From contig JAADIF010000092.1 in the NCBI GenBank assembly GCA_013151465.1, positions 1 to 18,895 on the forward strand: a stretch of 18,895 nt of DNA. The letters are read 5' to 3'. The notes beneath the pieces are model-generated. The model was not told the origin of the DNA, did no database searches, and worked only from the letters and a program-made list of their open reading frames with translations. Of the stretch, positions 1 through 6,343 are shown piece after piece. Source of the DNA: Microcaldota archaeon. Lineage in GTDB: Archaea > Aenigmatarchaeota > Aenigmatarchaeia > QMZP01 > QMZT01. Made by a program: the position numbers and the translations under genes. Position 1 is the first letter of the stretch; every line of letters begins with the position of its first letter.

Positions 1-2946
1 GCCACTGTCCTCTACAGAAATCTCACAACCTATGTCAATTCGACATTGTTTCAGTTTAATTACACCAACCATACGATGTATGTGAATGTGAGTGTCGGCA
101 TAATGAACTATACGGCCATAAACAATTCCCAGGTAGGAAACTTTACGCTCAACATAACGGCCGACGATGGAAACGCCAATGGCACTACATCAACACTTGT
201 CAATTTCACAATATATAATATCAACGACGCACCTGTCCTCGATTCTGTTGGAAACCACACAGCTGTTCAGGATGTTAACTTCTATATGAGAGTTAACGCG
301 ACCGATGTTGATGATTTTCCTTCTTATGTCCCTTACAATGACACAATAAACGGGAGCATAACATTCAATATGACATTTATTTCTGGCACGGGCTTTTTCG
401 GTATAGACAACCAGACGGGAGAAATAAATTTCACAGCCAATTCGTCACAGACAGGTGTATATGTGCTGAACATAACTGTGACAGACGGCGGAGGTCTTGT
501 AGATTATGAAGTGATGAACATAACAGTTGTTCCAAATAATCCTCCAGTAATAACGACAACAATAGCCAACCAGACGACAACCCAGAATCAGTCATTTTAT
601 CTGGAGTTCAACGGAACCGATCCAGACAATGCAACCCAGGAAATACGATTCTATACCGAAACATACTATCGCAATATGACACTCGTTTCATCTACAACAA
701 AGTTCCCTCTGACAAACGATAATTCGTCATGGCCGTCTGCGCCCGTTGTCGGCATAATGAACTATACCGCCGTAAACAATTCCCAGGTAGGAAACTACAC
801 TGTTCGCATAATACTCATAGATACGTGGAACGTGACCGATTATGTTGATGTCAATTTCACCGTCTACAATGTCAATGATCCGCCATCAATGGATGCGATA
901 TCAAGCCCCCAGACATCCTATGAGGATTCTGAGTTTTATCTCGATGTGAACGTGACAGATATTGACTATCTTACTCCTTATGGCGATACAACCACATTCA
1001 ACATAACTTTCATAAACGGCACGCAGTTCTTTGACATAAACCACACGACAGGTGTGATAAACTTTACGATAGAAAATAATTCTTATGAAGGAAACTACAC
1101 CATAAATGTCAGCGCAAGCGACTCCGGGAACGAAACGACGTGGAGAACATTCAACCTGACGCATATGGCAGTCAATGATTACCCGCAATTTGCCAATCTT
1201 AACTTAACAATGACTGCGCGCTCTCTTCAGAATTTTTATTACGATGTCAATGCAACCGATGAGGAGGACGGAAACAGCAGCTTGTATTTCAACATAACTT
1301 TCATAAACGGCACGCAGTTCTTTGACATAAACCACACCACTGGAGAAATAAACTTCACTGTAAACGATTCATATATAGGCACGTATATGATAAACTTCAC
1401 AGTTACAGACAGTGGCTACAACAGCACATTCCAGGGCTTTCTCACAAACAGGACCAATACAACGCAAGTCAATCTGACAGTGACAAGTCAGAATGTTCCG
1501 CCACAGATAACAAGCTGGTGGCTGTTCCCTTATCAGAATCCTGACAATATAACACTTGAAGAAAACGAATCTGTTACGATACTTGCCAGCGTGACGGATG
1601 ACAACGGAGATTCCATAACATGCACATGGTATGTCGACGGCGTCGAGAACGGGGATGAGTCAGAGATATCAGCAGGTGGTTGCGCCCTTGGGACAGCCGG
1701 AACGAACGCGCGATACACTCCGTCATTTCAGGACTCGGGAAACCGCACAATAGTCCTTGTCATAAGCGACGGCAACGCGACTGATTCAATCAATATGACT
1801 ATAAATGTAACAAATGTGAACAGGCCGCCGGTGTTGCGCTATCTCATAGGAAATCAGACATGGCCGATGAACATAGATAATGGAAATATAAATCTCTCAT
1901 ACCATTTTGTGGACCCAGACAATGAAAACAGCGTCTCCAACGATGACAATAATCTTACATATTCCGTCAACGTGACGCCCAGCCACGTGACAGTGACAAT
2001 AGATCAAAACAGCGGGAAGGTGACACTTTCTCCTGAGAACGATTGGCACGGAACTGATAATGTTCTCTTTGTTGTGAACGATTCACAATATACAGCAAAC
2101 AGCAGTTTGATAGGGCTTAACGTTACATACGTTGAGGTGCAAACACAAACAATTACCGTTTCCTCATCGGGAAGTTCCAGCAGCAGCACAACAACAACCG
2201 TGACCGTCACAGAGCCAAAGATAGCATCTATGGAGGTATATGCTGCGCCTTTCATAGAAATAAAACCGTTCGAGGAATACAAAACCCCTCTCAAATTCGT
2301 GAACGATGGCGAGCTCGATCTTTCTGATATAGAAATTAGCGTCAGGGAAATCGGAGGCAGCGAGGAGGTTGAATTTCAACTTAAAAACAAGAGAATAGAC
2401 GAACTTCTCGTGGACGAGCAGTTTACAACCGAACTTGCAATCAAGACACTTAACCTGACTAAAAAGGAGTATCAGGTAAAGATTACAGGTAAAGTCACAG
2501 ATCCGGAATTCAGTGAAAGTGCAATAATCTATCTTAGAACAGTTCCAATAAACAAGACGACTATCGATGAGAAGATACGGATAGTAAAGGACATGTTTGA
2601 AGAGAATCCACAATGCATGGATCTCATGGAGCTTATAATAAGTGCTGAAAAGGAACTTGGCAAGGGCAATATCAAGAAGGCAGAAAATCTCACGCGTCTG
2701 GCACTTGACAACTGCAGGGATCTTATAAGATATACGTCAAATATGACATATTCACGACCCGCCTATATACAGGCAAACAGAATACCCGGCTCAATAGTAT
2801 TGGTTTCAGTTATAATGGCAATTGCAGTTGTCTTCATAGCGACTGCCCATTATATCATGACAGAAAAGAAGAAAAGAAACGCAAGAGAAGAATTCATTAA
2901 AAGAAAAAAAGAAGCCGAGCGCAAAAGGCATAAAAGAGTGATGTGA
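1..2946 (+). CDS. Large cadherin-like, sequon-rich surface protein, C-terminally anchored (5' end outside window)
   Basis: The reading frame is open from base 1, so the gene begins upstream; an apparent TTG start at 46 is only internal. The visible ~980 residues are tandem cadherin/Ig-like beta-sandwich repeats of ~100 residues, recognisable by recurring FFDINHTTGEINFT and NVTVTDSG-type strings, and very dense in N-x-S/T sequons, so the protein is probably heavily N-glycosylated. A Ser/Thr linker (about nt 2140-2215) leads to a non-repeated CARDB-like domain, then a helical segment with two Cys, one membrane helix (IVLVSVIMAIAVVFIATAHY, nt ~2788-2850) and a strongly basic cytoplasmic tail. 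That topology puts the repeats outside the cell. A role in the S-layer, adhesion or cell contact is an inference. The stop is 4 nt before the next small ORF. Confidence 0.85.
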   Translation, partial: ATVLYRNLTTYVNSTLFQFNYTNHTMYVNVSVGIMNYTAINNSQVGNFTLNITADDGNANGTTSTLVNFTIYNINDAPVLDSVGNHTAVQDVNFYMRVNATDVDDFPSYVPYNDTINGSITFNMTFISGTGFFGIDNQTGEINFTANSSQTGVYVLNITVTDGGGLVDYEVMNITVVPNNPPVITTTIANQTTTQNQSFYLEFNGTDPDNATQEIRFYTETYYRNMTLVSSTTKFPLTNDNSSWPSAPVVGIMNYTAVNNSQVGNYTVRIILIDTWNVTDYVDVNFTVYNVNDPPSMDAISSPQTSYEDSEFYLDVNVTDIDYLTPYGDTTTFNITFINGTQFFDINHTTGVINFTIENNSYEGNYTINVSASDSGNETTWRTFNLTHMAVNDYPQFANLNLTMTARSLQNFYYDVNATDEEDGNSSLYFNITFINGTQFFDINHTTGEINFTVNDSYIGTYMINFTVTDSGYNSTFQGFLTNRTNTTQVNLTVTSQNVPPQITSWWLFPYQNPDNITLEENESVTILASVTDDNGDSITCTWYVDGVENGDESEISAGGCALGTAGTNARYTPSFQDSGNRTIVLVISDGNATDSINMTINVTNVNRPPVLRYLIGNQTWPMNIDNGNINLSYHFVDPDNENSVSNDDNNLTYSVNVTPSHVTVTIDQNSGKVTLSPENDWHGTDNVLFVVNDSQYTANSSLIGLNVTYVEVQTQTITVSSSGSSSSSTTTTVTVTEPKIASMEVYAAPFIEIKPFEEYKTPLKFVNDGELDLSDIEISVREIGGSEEVEFQLKNKRIDELLVDEQFTTELAIKTLNLTKKEYQVKITGKVTDPEFSESAIIYLRTVPINKTTIDEKIRIVKDMFEENPQCMDLMELIISAEKELGKGNIKKAENLTRLALDNCRDLIRYTSNMTYSRPAYIQANRIPGSIVLVSVIMAIAVVFIATAHYIMTEKKKRNAREEFIKRKKEAERKRHKRVM
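94..142 (+). repeat. 49-bp internal coding repeat, copy 1 (copy 2 at 748-796)
   Basis: The stretch encoding VGIMNYTA(I/V)NNSQVGN is repeated at 748-796 with only two base differences. Neighbouring parts of the two domains have diverged much more, so the segment looks recently duplicated or homogenised by gene conversion. Confidence 0.8.
997..1046 (+). repeat. 50-bp perfect internal coding repeat, copy 1 (copy 2 at 1288-1337)
   Basis: Fifty identical bases encode FNITFINGTQFFDINHT in two adjacent cadherin-like domains (second copy 1288-1337). Identity at synonymous positions shows recent duplication or conversion, not protein-level constraint alone. Confidence 0.85.
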
Positions 2947-2950
2947 GCTG

Positions 2951-3100
2951 ATGAATTTATCAACCATCTGTACGATATGTGGAAAAGTGGCAGGACCCGC
3001 ATATAGATGCACGATATGCGGTGCTGTTGTTTGTCATAACTGCTTCGATGGTGCAAGCGGCCTTTGCATAAGATGCGCCAGCGGAATAAGAAAGGAATAG
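2951..3100 (+). CDS. 49-residue multi-CxxC zinc-finger protein
   Basis: This small ORF starts with ATG 4 nt after the surface-protein stop and ends with TAG. It has four regularly spaced metal-binding pairs: CTIC near residue 7, CTIC near 20, CHNC near 28 and CIRC near 39. The spacing resembles a cross-brace, two-zinc finger (RING/FYVE/B-box-like) with almost nothing outside the knuckles. The close spacing suggests translational coupling to the surface-protein gene. No specific function can be assigned; nucleic-acid or protein binding is typical of such folds. The dense, evenly spaced cysteines make a chance ORF very unlikely. Confidence 0.7.
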   Translation: MNLSTICTICGKVAGPAYRCTICGAVVCHNCFDGASGLCIRCASGIRKE

Positions 3101-3103
3101 TGA

Positions 3104-3117
3104 CATTTATTAAAGGT
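3104..3117 (+). promoter_or_regulatory. Probable TATA element for the tRNA-Ser gene
   Basis: An AT-rich ATTTATTAAAGG-type archaeal TATA box is centred about 36 nt upstream of the mature tRNA 5' end. That allows initiation about 10 nt before it, leaving a short leader for RNase P. Confidence 0.4.
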
Positions 3118-3146
3118 TTCTATGCATAATTTACTACAATTGTTGT

Positions 3147-3310
3147 GCCGGGATCGCATAACCTGGTAGTGCGCAGGACTGGAAATCCTGTTTCCTTCGG
3201 GATATGAGGGTTCAAATGAACTTTTCTTTCCAGAAGCTGACGCTTTCGCAAAGAAAATCTCAATCAAAAGAAAAGTAAAAGGAATTGTTATGGAACTCCC
3301 TCTCCCGGCG
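3147..3310 (+). tRNA. tRNA-Ser (anticodon GGA), class II, interrupted in the T-loop
   Basis: The acceptor halves GCCGGGA (3147-3153) and TCCCGGC (3303-3309) pair perfectly and are followed by discriminator G3310. The anticodon stem CAGGA/TCCTG encloses loop CTGGAAA, giving anticodon GGA (Ser). A variable-arm hairpin TTCC-TTC-GGGA marks it as class II. The D-stem is GCA/TGC with GG in the loop. T-stem halves GAGGG (3206-3210) and CCCTC (3298-3302) also pair, but they are 87 nt apart instead of 7, so about 80 nt interrupt the T-loop. Removing the insert restores a normal TTCAAAT-type loop. CCA is not encoded. This tRNA would read UCC and UCU codons. Confidence 0.85.
3217..3296 (+). other. Putative ~80-nt archaeal tRNA intron at T-loop position ~59/60
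   Basis: This is the interval needed to restore a 7-nt T-loop; a boundary shift of one or two bases gives equally valid loops. Pairing of exon GTTC (3210-3213) with intron GAAC (3293-3296) next to the T-stem resembles a relaxed bulge-helix-bulge, the target of archaeal splicing endonuclease. An internal 10-bp stem pairs 3220-3229 with 3267-3276 and encloses a small CTTT/AAAG hairpin. No protein is encoded in it. A strict bulge-helix-bulge with two 3-nt bulges is not evident. Confidence 0.65.
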
Positions 3311-3315
3311 CTTTC

Positions 3316-3326
3316 TTTTTAACTTT
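3316..3326 (+). promoter_or_regulatory. TATA box of trm56, overlapping a T-rich tRNA terminator
   Basis: TTTTTAACTTT is centred 25 nt before the trm56 ATG, so the transcript would be leaderless. The same T-tract starts a few bases after the tRNA 3' end and could terminate the tRNA transcript. Confidence 0.5.
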
Positions 3327-3345
3327 TGAATCCATTACAGGCAAT

Positions 3346-3906
3346 ATGAGAAAAATAATGGTTCTGAGAATCGGGCATCGGCATTATCGCGATCATAGGA
3401 TATCAACGCACTGCGGTCTTGTGGCAAGAGTGCTTGGTGCTTCGGGCATTATATATTCTGGAGAGAAAGACGAAGCGCTCCTTGGTAGCATAGAAAAGAT
3501 AACTGCCAGATGGGGAGGACCTTTTGGCTGTAGATATGATCCTGCATGGAAGAAATTTGTCAAGAAATGGAAAGCGGATGGCGGAAAAGTCATACACCTC
3601 ACGATGTACGGCCTTCGTGTTCAGGATAAGATTGAAGAAATAAAAAATGACAGTTCGGATCTTCTTATAATAGTGGGCGGCGAGAAAGTGCCGTGGGATG
3701 CTTACGAGCTTGCCGACTGGAACATAGCTGTCACAAACCAGCCGCACTCGGAGATTGCGGCGCTTGCGATTATACTTGAGAAAATAAACGATAGTGCTTT
3801 GGAAACTGTTTTTGATGGAGCAAGAATTAGAATAGAACCATGCAAGAAAGGAAAAAAATATATTGGAATAAAGATGCCCCGAAAAAATGGAGATGCCATT
3901 CTTTAA
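3346..3906 (+). CDS. trm56: tRNA (cytidine(56)-2'-O)-methyltransferase, aTrm56 (SPOUT family)
   Basis: This archaeal enzyme uses S-adenosylmethionine to methylate the ribose of C56 in the T-loop of tRNAs. The 186-residue length and the motifs fit the family: MVLRIGHRHYRDHRISTHCG at the N-terminus, RWGGPFG near residue 63, VIHLTMYG near 84, and the SPOUT knot IVGGEKVPWDAYELADWNIAVT followed by NQPHSEIAALAI. ATG 3346 lies 25 nt after a TATA box; a second ATG four codons in (3358) is also possible. It sits directly downstream of a tRNA whose T-loop carries an intron beside C56, and upstream of RNase Z, so it belongs to a tRNA-maturation cluster. Confidence 0.9.
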   Translation: MRKIMVLRIGHRHYRDHRISTHCGLVARVLGASGIIYSGEKDEALLGSIEKITARWGGPFGCRYDPAWKKFVKKWKADGGKVIHLTMYGLRVQDKIEEIKNDSSDLLIIVGGEKVPWDAYELADWNIAVTNQPHSEIAALAIILEKINDSALETVFDGARIRIEPCKKGKKYIGIKMPRKNGDAIL

Positions 3907-3930
3907 ATTATGGCTTGTTATATTCTACTT

Positions 3931-4866
3931 ATGCTTGAGATAGTTATGCTTGGTACGGGCGCCGGTATACCCACACGCGATAGGAACCATCCGGCGATGT
4001 GGCTTCATTACGGAGAGGAAAACATGCTTTGGGATTGCGGTGAAGGCACCCAAAGACAGATGATGCTTGCAGGGGTAAATCTTATGAAGATTGACAACAT
4101 TTTCATCACTCATTGGCACGCCGATCACTGGGCAGGGCTTATAAGCTTATTCCAGACGATGAATTTCGAAGGAAGGAAAAGACCGTTATATATACATGCC
4201 CCGGAGGCGGAACGATTTGTGAAAGATATCCTCGATCTGGGGTATTGGGGGCTTGGATTTGAGATAATAAGCATGCCTGTGCAGTTTGAAGAGAACAAAG
4301 AAACAGTTGTATATGAAAGCAATGATTTTCTGGTTACATCAATCCCCGTAAAACATTCAGTACCTGCGGTTGCATACGCATTCAGGGAAAAGGACAGATG
4401 GAATGTTGATATAAAGAAAGCAGAAAGGCTGTATGGATTAAAAGAAGGTCGTCTTGTCGGAAAGCTGAAAAGGGAGGGCAGCATAACACTAAAAAATAAG
4501 GTCATAACACTTGAAGATGTCGGCGTCCTTAGGCAGGGGATAAACGTTATCTATTCCGGGGATACGATGAGCTGCAAAAACCTTGCCACATTATCAAAAA
4601 ATGCAGATCTCCTGATAACTGATGCAACTTTCATAGAGAATATGGAAGATAGGATGCATATGACAATAAAAGACGCAATTGAGTTGGCAGAGAATGCAAA
4701 CGCGAAAATGGCCGTTCTTACGCATTTCTCGCGCCGTCATCCACATAATTCAGAAATAAAAGAGGAGGCCGCAAAATACGCGAGGAATATTGATGTGATG
4801 GTTGCTAAAGACCTTATGAGAATTGAATTTCGCAAGGGTTCCCTGGTTATGCGTGATGCAGACTGA
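3931..4866 (+). CDS. rnz: Ribonuclease Z (tRNA 3' endonuclease, metallo-beta-lactamase fold)
   Basis: RNase Z cuts the 3' trailer from precursor tRNAs. The protein opens with LGTGAGIPT, has the zinc-binding motif HWHADH at residues 61-66, then SVPAVAYAF, YSGDT, and LTHFSRRH near the C-terminus, all standard for RNase Z, and its length of 311 residues is typical. The chosen start gives the family-like N-terminus MLEIVMLGTG; an in-frame ATG at 3910, 3 nt after the trm56 stop, would add seven residues (MACYILL) and cannot be excluded. Its last codons overlap the start of the following small gene, suggesting co-transcription from the trm56 promoter. Confidence 0.9.
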   Translation: MLEIVMLGTGAGIPTRDRNHPAMWLHYGEENMLWDCGEGTQRQMMLAGVNLMKIDNIFITHWHADHWAGLISLFQTMNFEGRKRPLYIHAPEAERFVKDILDLGYWGLGFEIISMPVQFEENKETVVYESNDFLVTSIPVKHSVPAVAYAFREKDRWNVDIKKAERLYGLKEGRLVGKLKREGSITLKNKVITLEDVGVLRQGINVIYSGDTMSCKNLATLSKNADLLITDATFIENMEDRMHMTIKDAIELAENANAKMAVLTHFSRRHPHNSEIKEEAAKYARNIDVMVAKDLMRIEFRKGSLVMRDAD

Positions 4867-5095
4867 CAATCTTGCAATCTCATGTGACAATCCGTCAGAC
4901 ATTGTAAAAATAACGAGAAATTGCAATAATATCATAAACGACACGATCTATCCATCCAATGACGAAAGAAATATAAAGCCGTTCATCAAAATAATAAGTG
5001 ATAACATGGCAGCGCTATCCACCAGACCGGCAGGGAAGCTGGCGGATATAGTTAGCTGTAATTATGTATTTTCAACGCTCATTATGCACAAATGA
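4856..5095 (+). CDS. Small protein resembling KEOPS subunit Pcc1 (tentative)
   Basis: The 79-residue ORF begins at an ATG inside the last codons of rnz (11-nt overlap), an arrangement typical of translational coupling. Length, the central IYPSNDERNIKPFIKI segment and the C-terminal helical ADIVSCNYVFSTLIM resemble the short archaeal Pcc1/LAGE-3 family, whose members dimerise within the KEOPS complex that makes t6A37 in tRNA. The tRNA-processing neighbours support that reading. The match was judged by eye on a short divergent protein. The coding call is firmer than the family call. Confidence 0.5.
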   Translation: MQTDNLAISCDNPSDIVKITRNCNNIINDTIYPSNDERNIKPFIKIISDNMAALSTRPAGKLADIVSCNYVFSTLIMHK

Positions 5096-5162
5096 GCGGG
5101 GATGATTCCTGCAACGTTTTCTTCTTTTGTGGATGACCCGGTTACCTATCAACTATCTAGAG

Positions 5163-5254
5163 AGCAGGAGATTACGGGGGCATCAAGGACAAAAGCCCTT
5201 AGGAGCGTAAGTCCGAAAGCATTTTTGCGTCCCTCTGATGCTTCCCCGTGATCT
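5163..5254 (+). repeat. 92-bp structured repeat element, copy 1
   Basis: Identical to 5531-5622 except at one base (T5243 versus C5611). Bases 5170-5185 pair with 5236-5253 to give a 16-bp stem with a 2-nt bulge (C5241, T5242). Inside, GGAC/GTCC, GCA-TTTT-TGC and CTTA-GGAGCG-TAAG can form further short stems. The single difference converts a G-C pair into G·U, so pairing is kept. It lies 67 nt after the stop of the Pcc1-like gene, on the same strand. It could be a non-coding RNA or 3'-UTR element, or a MITE-like element with terminal inverted repeats. No known RNA family was recognised. Confidence 0.85.
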
Positions 5255-5268
5255 GACGAGGAATCGTC
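5255..5268 (+). other. GNRA-capped hairpin immediately after repeat copy 1
   Basis: GACGA-GGAA-TCGTC is a perfect 5-bp stem with a GNRA-type tetraloop that directly abuts the 92-bp element. It is absent after copy 2, so it is not part of the repeat. It may stabilise an RNA 3' end. Confidence 0.4.
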
Positions 5269-5359
5269 TTACGATATTTGTTGGTATTCTTCATAATATT
5301 TACCATAATATATAATATAGTAATATAATTTACAACTAATATGACTGAAAATAGAAAAA

Positions 5360-5369
5360 TTTATAAATA
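5360..5369 (+). promoter_or_regulatory. TATA box upstream of the 34-codon small ORF
   Basis: TTTATAAATA is a strong archaeal TATA box in a very AT-rich tract, centred 26 nt before ATG 5391. That is the spacing seen at the leaderless genes in this window. Confidence 0.6.
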
Positions 5370-5390
5370 TTAAAGTATAATATATAGGTG

Positions 5391-5495
5391 ATGGGTATGA
5401 AACTGCTTGGAATACCGCTGATAGAAGTGTGGAGTCAGAACTTCCTGACAGATGCCCATCTAAAAAAGGAGTTCACCTGTATACACGCATCTTAG
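5391..5495 (+). CDS. Leaderless small ORF (34 residues) between the two 92-bp elements
   Basis: An ATG lies exactly at the position expected for transcription start from the TATA box at 5360-5369, also preceded by AGGTG. The frame runs 34 codons to TAG. The peptide begins MGMKLLGIPLIEVWSQNF and ends TCIHAS; it has no clear signal peptide or known domain. The same DNA contains small inverted repeats (GATGGG 5390-5395 with CCCATC 5455-5460; GTCAG/CTGAC around 5434-5449), so the transcript could instead be a structured RNA. The transcript would run into repeat copy 2. No homologue is recognised. Confidence 0.4.
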   Translation: MGMKLLGIPLIEVWSQNFLTDAHLKKEFTCIHAS

Positions 5496-5530
5496 GAGGT
5501 GTAATCAAAACGAAGAATAAGAAATATGAA

Positions 5531-5622
5531 AGCAGGAGATTACGGGGGCATCAAGGACAAAAGCCCTTAGGAGCGTAAGTCCGAAAGCATTTTTGCGTCC
5601 CTCTGATGCTCCCCCGTGATCT
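5531..5622 (+). repeat. 92-bp structured repeat element, copy 2
   Basis: This is the second copy, 368 bp downstream of copy 1 in the same orientation, 91/92 identical. The 5' arm (5538-5553) pairs with 5604-5621; here the variant base gives a G-C pair where copy 1 has G·U. It begins 35 nt after the stop of the small ORF, so it would form the 3' end of that transcript. The two copies bracket the AT-rich promoter and small ORF. Confidence 0.85.
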
Positions 5623-5640
5623 TAAAATCCGATAAGATGC

Positions 5641-5692
5641 ACTATATATTTAATTATTTATATGCTTTTCGGTCTTGACAATAAAGAGGAGG
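5641..5692 (+). promoter_or_regulatory. Promoter and strong Shine-Dalgarno of the zinc-ribbon gene
   Basis: The AT tract 5642-5662 offers a TATA element. AGAGGAGGT (5684-5692) is a near-perfect Shine-Dalgarno 3 nt from ATG 5696 and fixes that start for a 42-residue gene. Unlike many neighbours, this gene has a leader. Confidence 0.55.
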
Positions 5693-5695
5693 TTT

Positions 5696-5824
5696 ATGAA
5701 CCATTTGTTGTGTCCCGTCTGCCGCTCAGAAAACATAACACTTGATATGGGCTGCCAGAGCGGAAAATACGTATGCGGTAACTGCGGCTACGTAGGTGTG
5801 CTTGTTATAGAGGAAGAGGTCTGA
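5696..5824 (+). CDS. 42-residue zinc-ribbon protein
   Basis: A strong ribosome-binding site precedes ATG 5696; the frame ends at TGA 5822-5824. The peptide carries two zinc knuckles, CPVC near residue 6 and CGNC near 28, with a hydrophobic, acidic C-terminus (VLVIEEEV). It is essentially one minimal zinc ribbon, as seen in archaeal transcription or translation factors, ribosomal proteins and many unassigned small archaeal proteins. The stop is 5 nt from the convergent stop of the CsaA-like gene. No specific partner can be named. Confidence 0.7.
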   Translation: MNHLLCPVCRSENITLDMGCQSGKYVCGNCGYVGVLVIEEEV

Positions 5825-5829
5825 TAATC

Positions 5830-6168
5830 TCAGTAAAATCGCATCCCGTTTTCCACTCTCTTGTCAGCTGTCGCAAGCACAACGCCGCCATCGCCATCAA
5901 AGCCCGTTACGAGAACCTCAGAAATGAACGGGCCTATCTGCTTTGGCGCAAAGTTGACAACGCATATGACCTGCTTTCCTATAAGCTCTTCCTTTCTGTA
6001 CAATCCGGTTATCTGGGCGCTTGACTGCTTTATGCCTATCTCTTTCCCCAGGTCAATCTTCAGTTTGTATGCAGGCTTTTTTGCCTCCGGAAAATCCTCT
6101 GCCGAAACTATCGTCCCGATGCGCATGTCAATTTTATCAAAGTCTGAATATGCTATCTGCGGCTTCAT
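5830..6168 (-). CDS. CsaA-like tRNA-binding OB-fold protein
   Basis: The 112-residue protein is a stand-alone EMAPII/tRNA-binding OB-fold domain, as found in CsaA and at the C-terminus of some methionyl-tRNA synthetases. Hallmarks are FDKIDMRIGTIVSAE at the N-terminus, AYKLKIDLG, QSSAQITGLY, and GKQVICVVNFAPKQIGPFIS. Free-standing members bind tRNA or act as export chaperones in bacteria; the archaeal role is less clear. The start at 6168 gives the usual domain boundary; an upstream in-frame ATG at 6222 would add 18 residues crossing the TATA box and is rejected. It could alternatively be a split MetRS beta subunit. Confidence 0.85.
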   Translation of the reverse strand: MKPQIAYSDFDKIDMRIGTIVSAEDFPEAKKPAYKLKIDLGKEIGIKQSSAQITGLYRKEELIGKQVICVVNFAPKQIGPFISEVLVTGFDGDGGVVLATADKRVENGMRFY

Positions 6169-6189
6169 AGATATGTGAGTTAATTTAAT

Positions 6190-6200
6190 CTTTTTAAAAA
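6190..6200 (-). promoter_or_regulatory. TATA box of the CsaA-like gene
   Basis: On the minus strand TTTTTAAAAAG is centred about 27 nt before ATG 6168, implying a leaderless transcript and supporting the downstream start. Confidence 0.55.
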
Positions 6201-6343
6201 CATGTAAACAATTTATCTCCATGAGACCCGAGTTTGAGCGCGGTTTTGCACCAATATTCCCGATTTAAGATTTTGCTAGTTCTTGCTATCCACAAAAATA
6301 CGACAAACTGTTTTGCATCTTAAACATATTGAGGTGATTTTAC

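Noticed and set aside
46..48. TTG start of the large surface protein
   Set aside because: The same frame is open to base 1 and already encodes the same sequon-rich sequence, so the true start is outside the window.
1068..2613. Several minus-strand ORFs of 60-150 codons opposite the surface-protein gene
   Set aside because: They are antisense shadows of a long real gene, with low-complexity Cys/Tyr/Phe-rich translations and no start signals.
3147..3217. Truncated tRNA pseudogene
   Set aside because: The missing T-stem and acceptor halves are found intact at 3298-3310 and pair perfectly, so an intron explains the gap.
5163..5254. Hammerhead ribozyme in the 92-nt element (GAAA, then a small stem, GTC, then CTGATG)
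   Set aside because: The order fits a permuted hammerhead superficially, but there is no stem I between GTC and CTGATG, the core CUGAUGA lacks its last A, and stem II cannot form.
5096..5260. Box C/D or H/ACA guide RNA
   Set aside because: TGATG- and CTGA-like strings are present but not in C-D'-C'-D order with guide spacing, and no ACA follows the long stem at the required distance.
5163..5622. CRISPR array
   Set aside because: There are only two copies, the unit is 92 bp and the gap is 276 bp; no spacer regularity and no cas genes.
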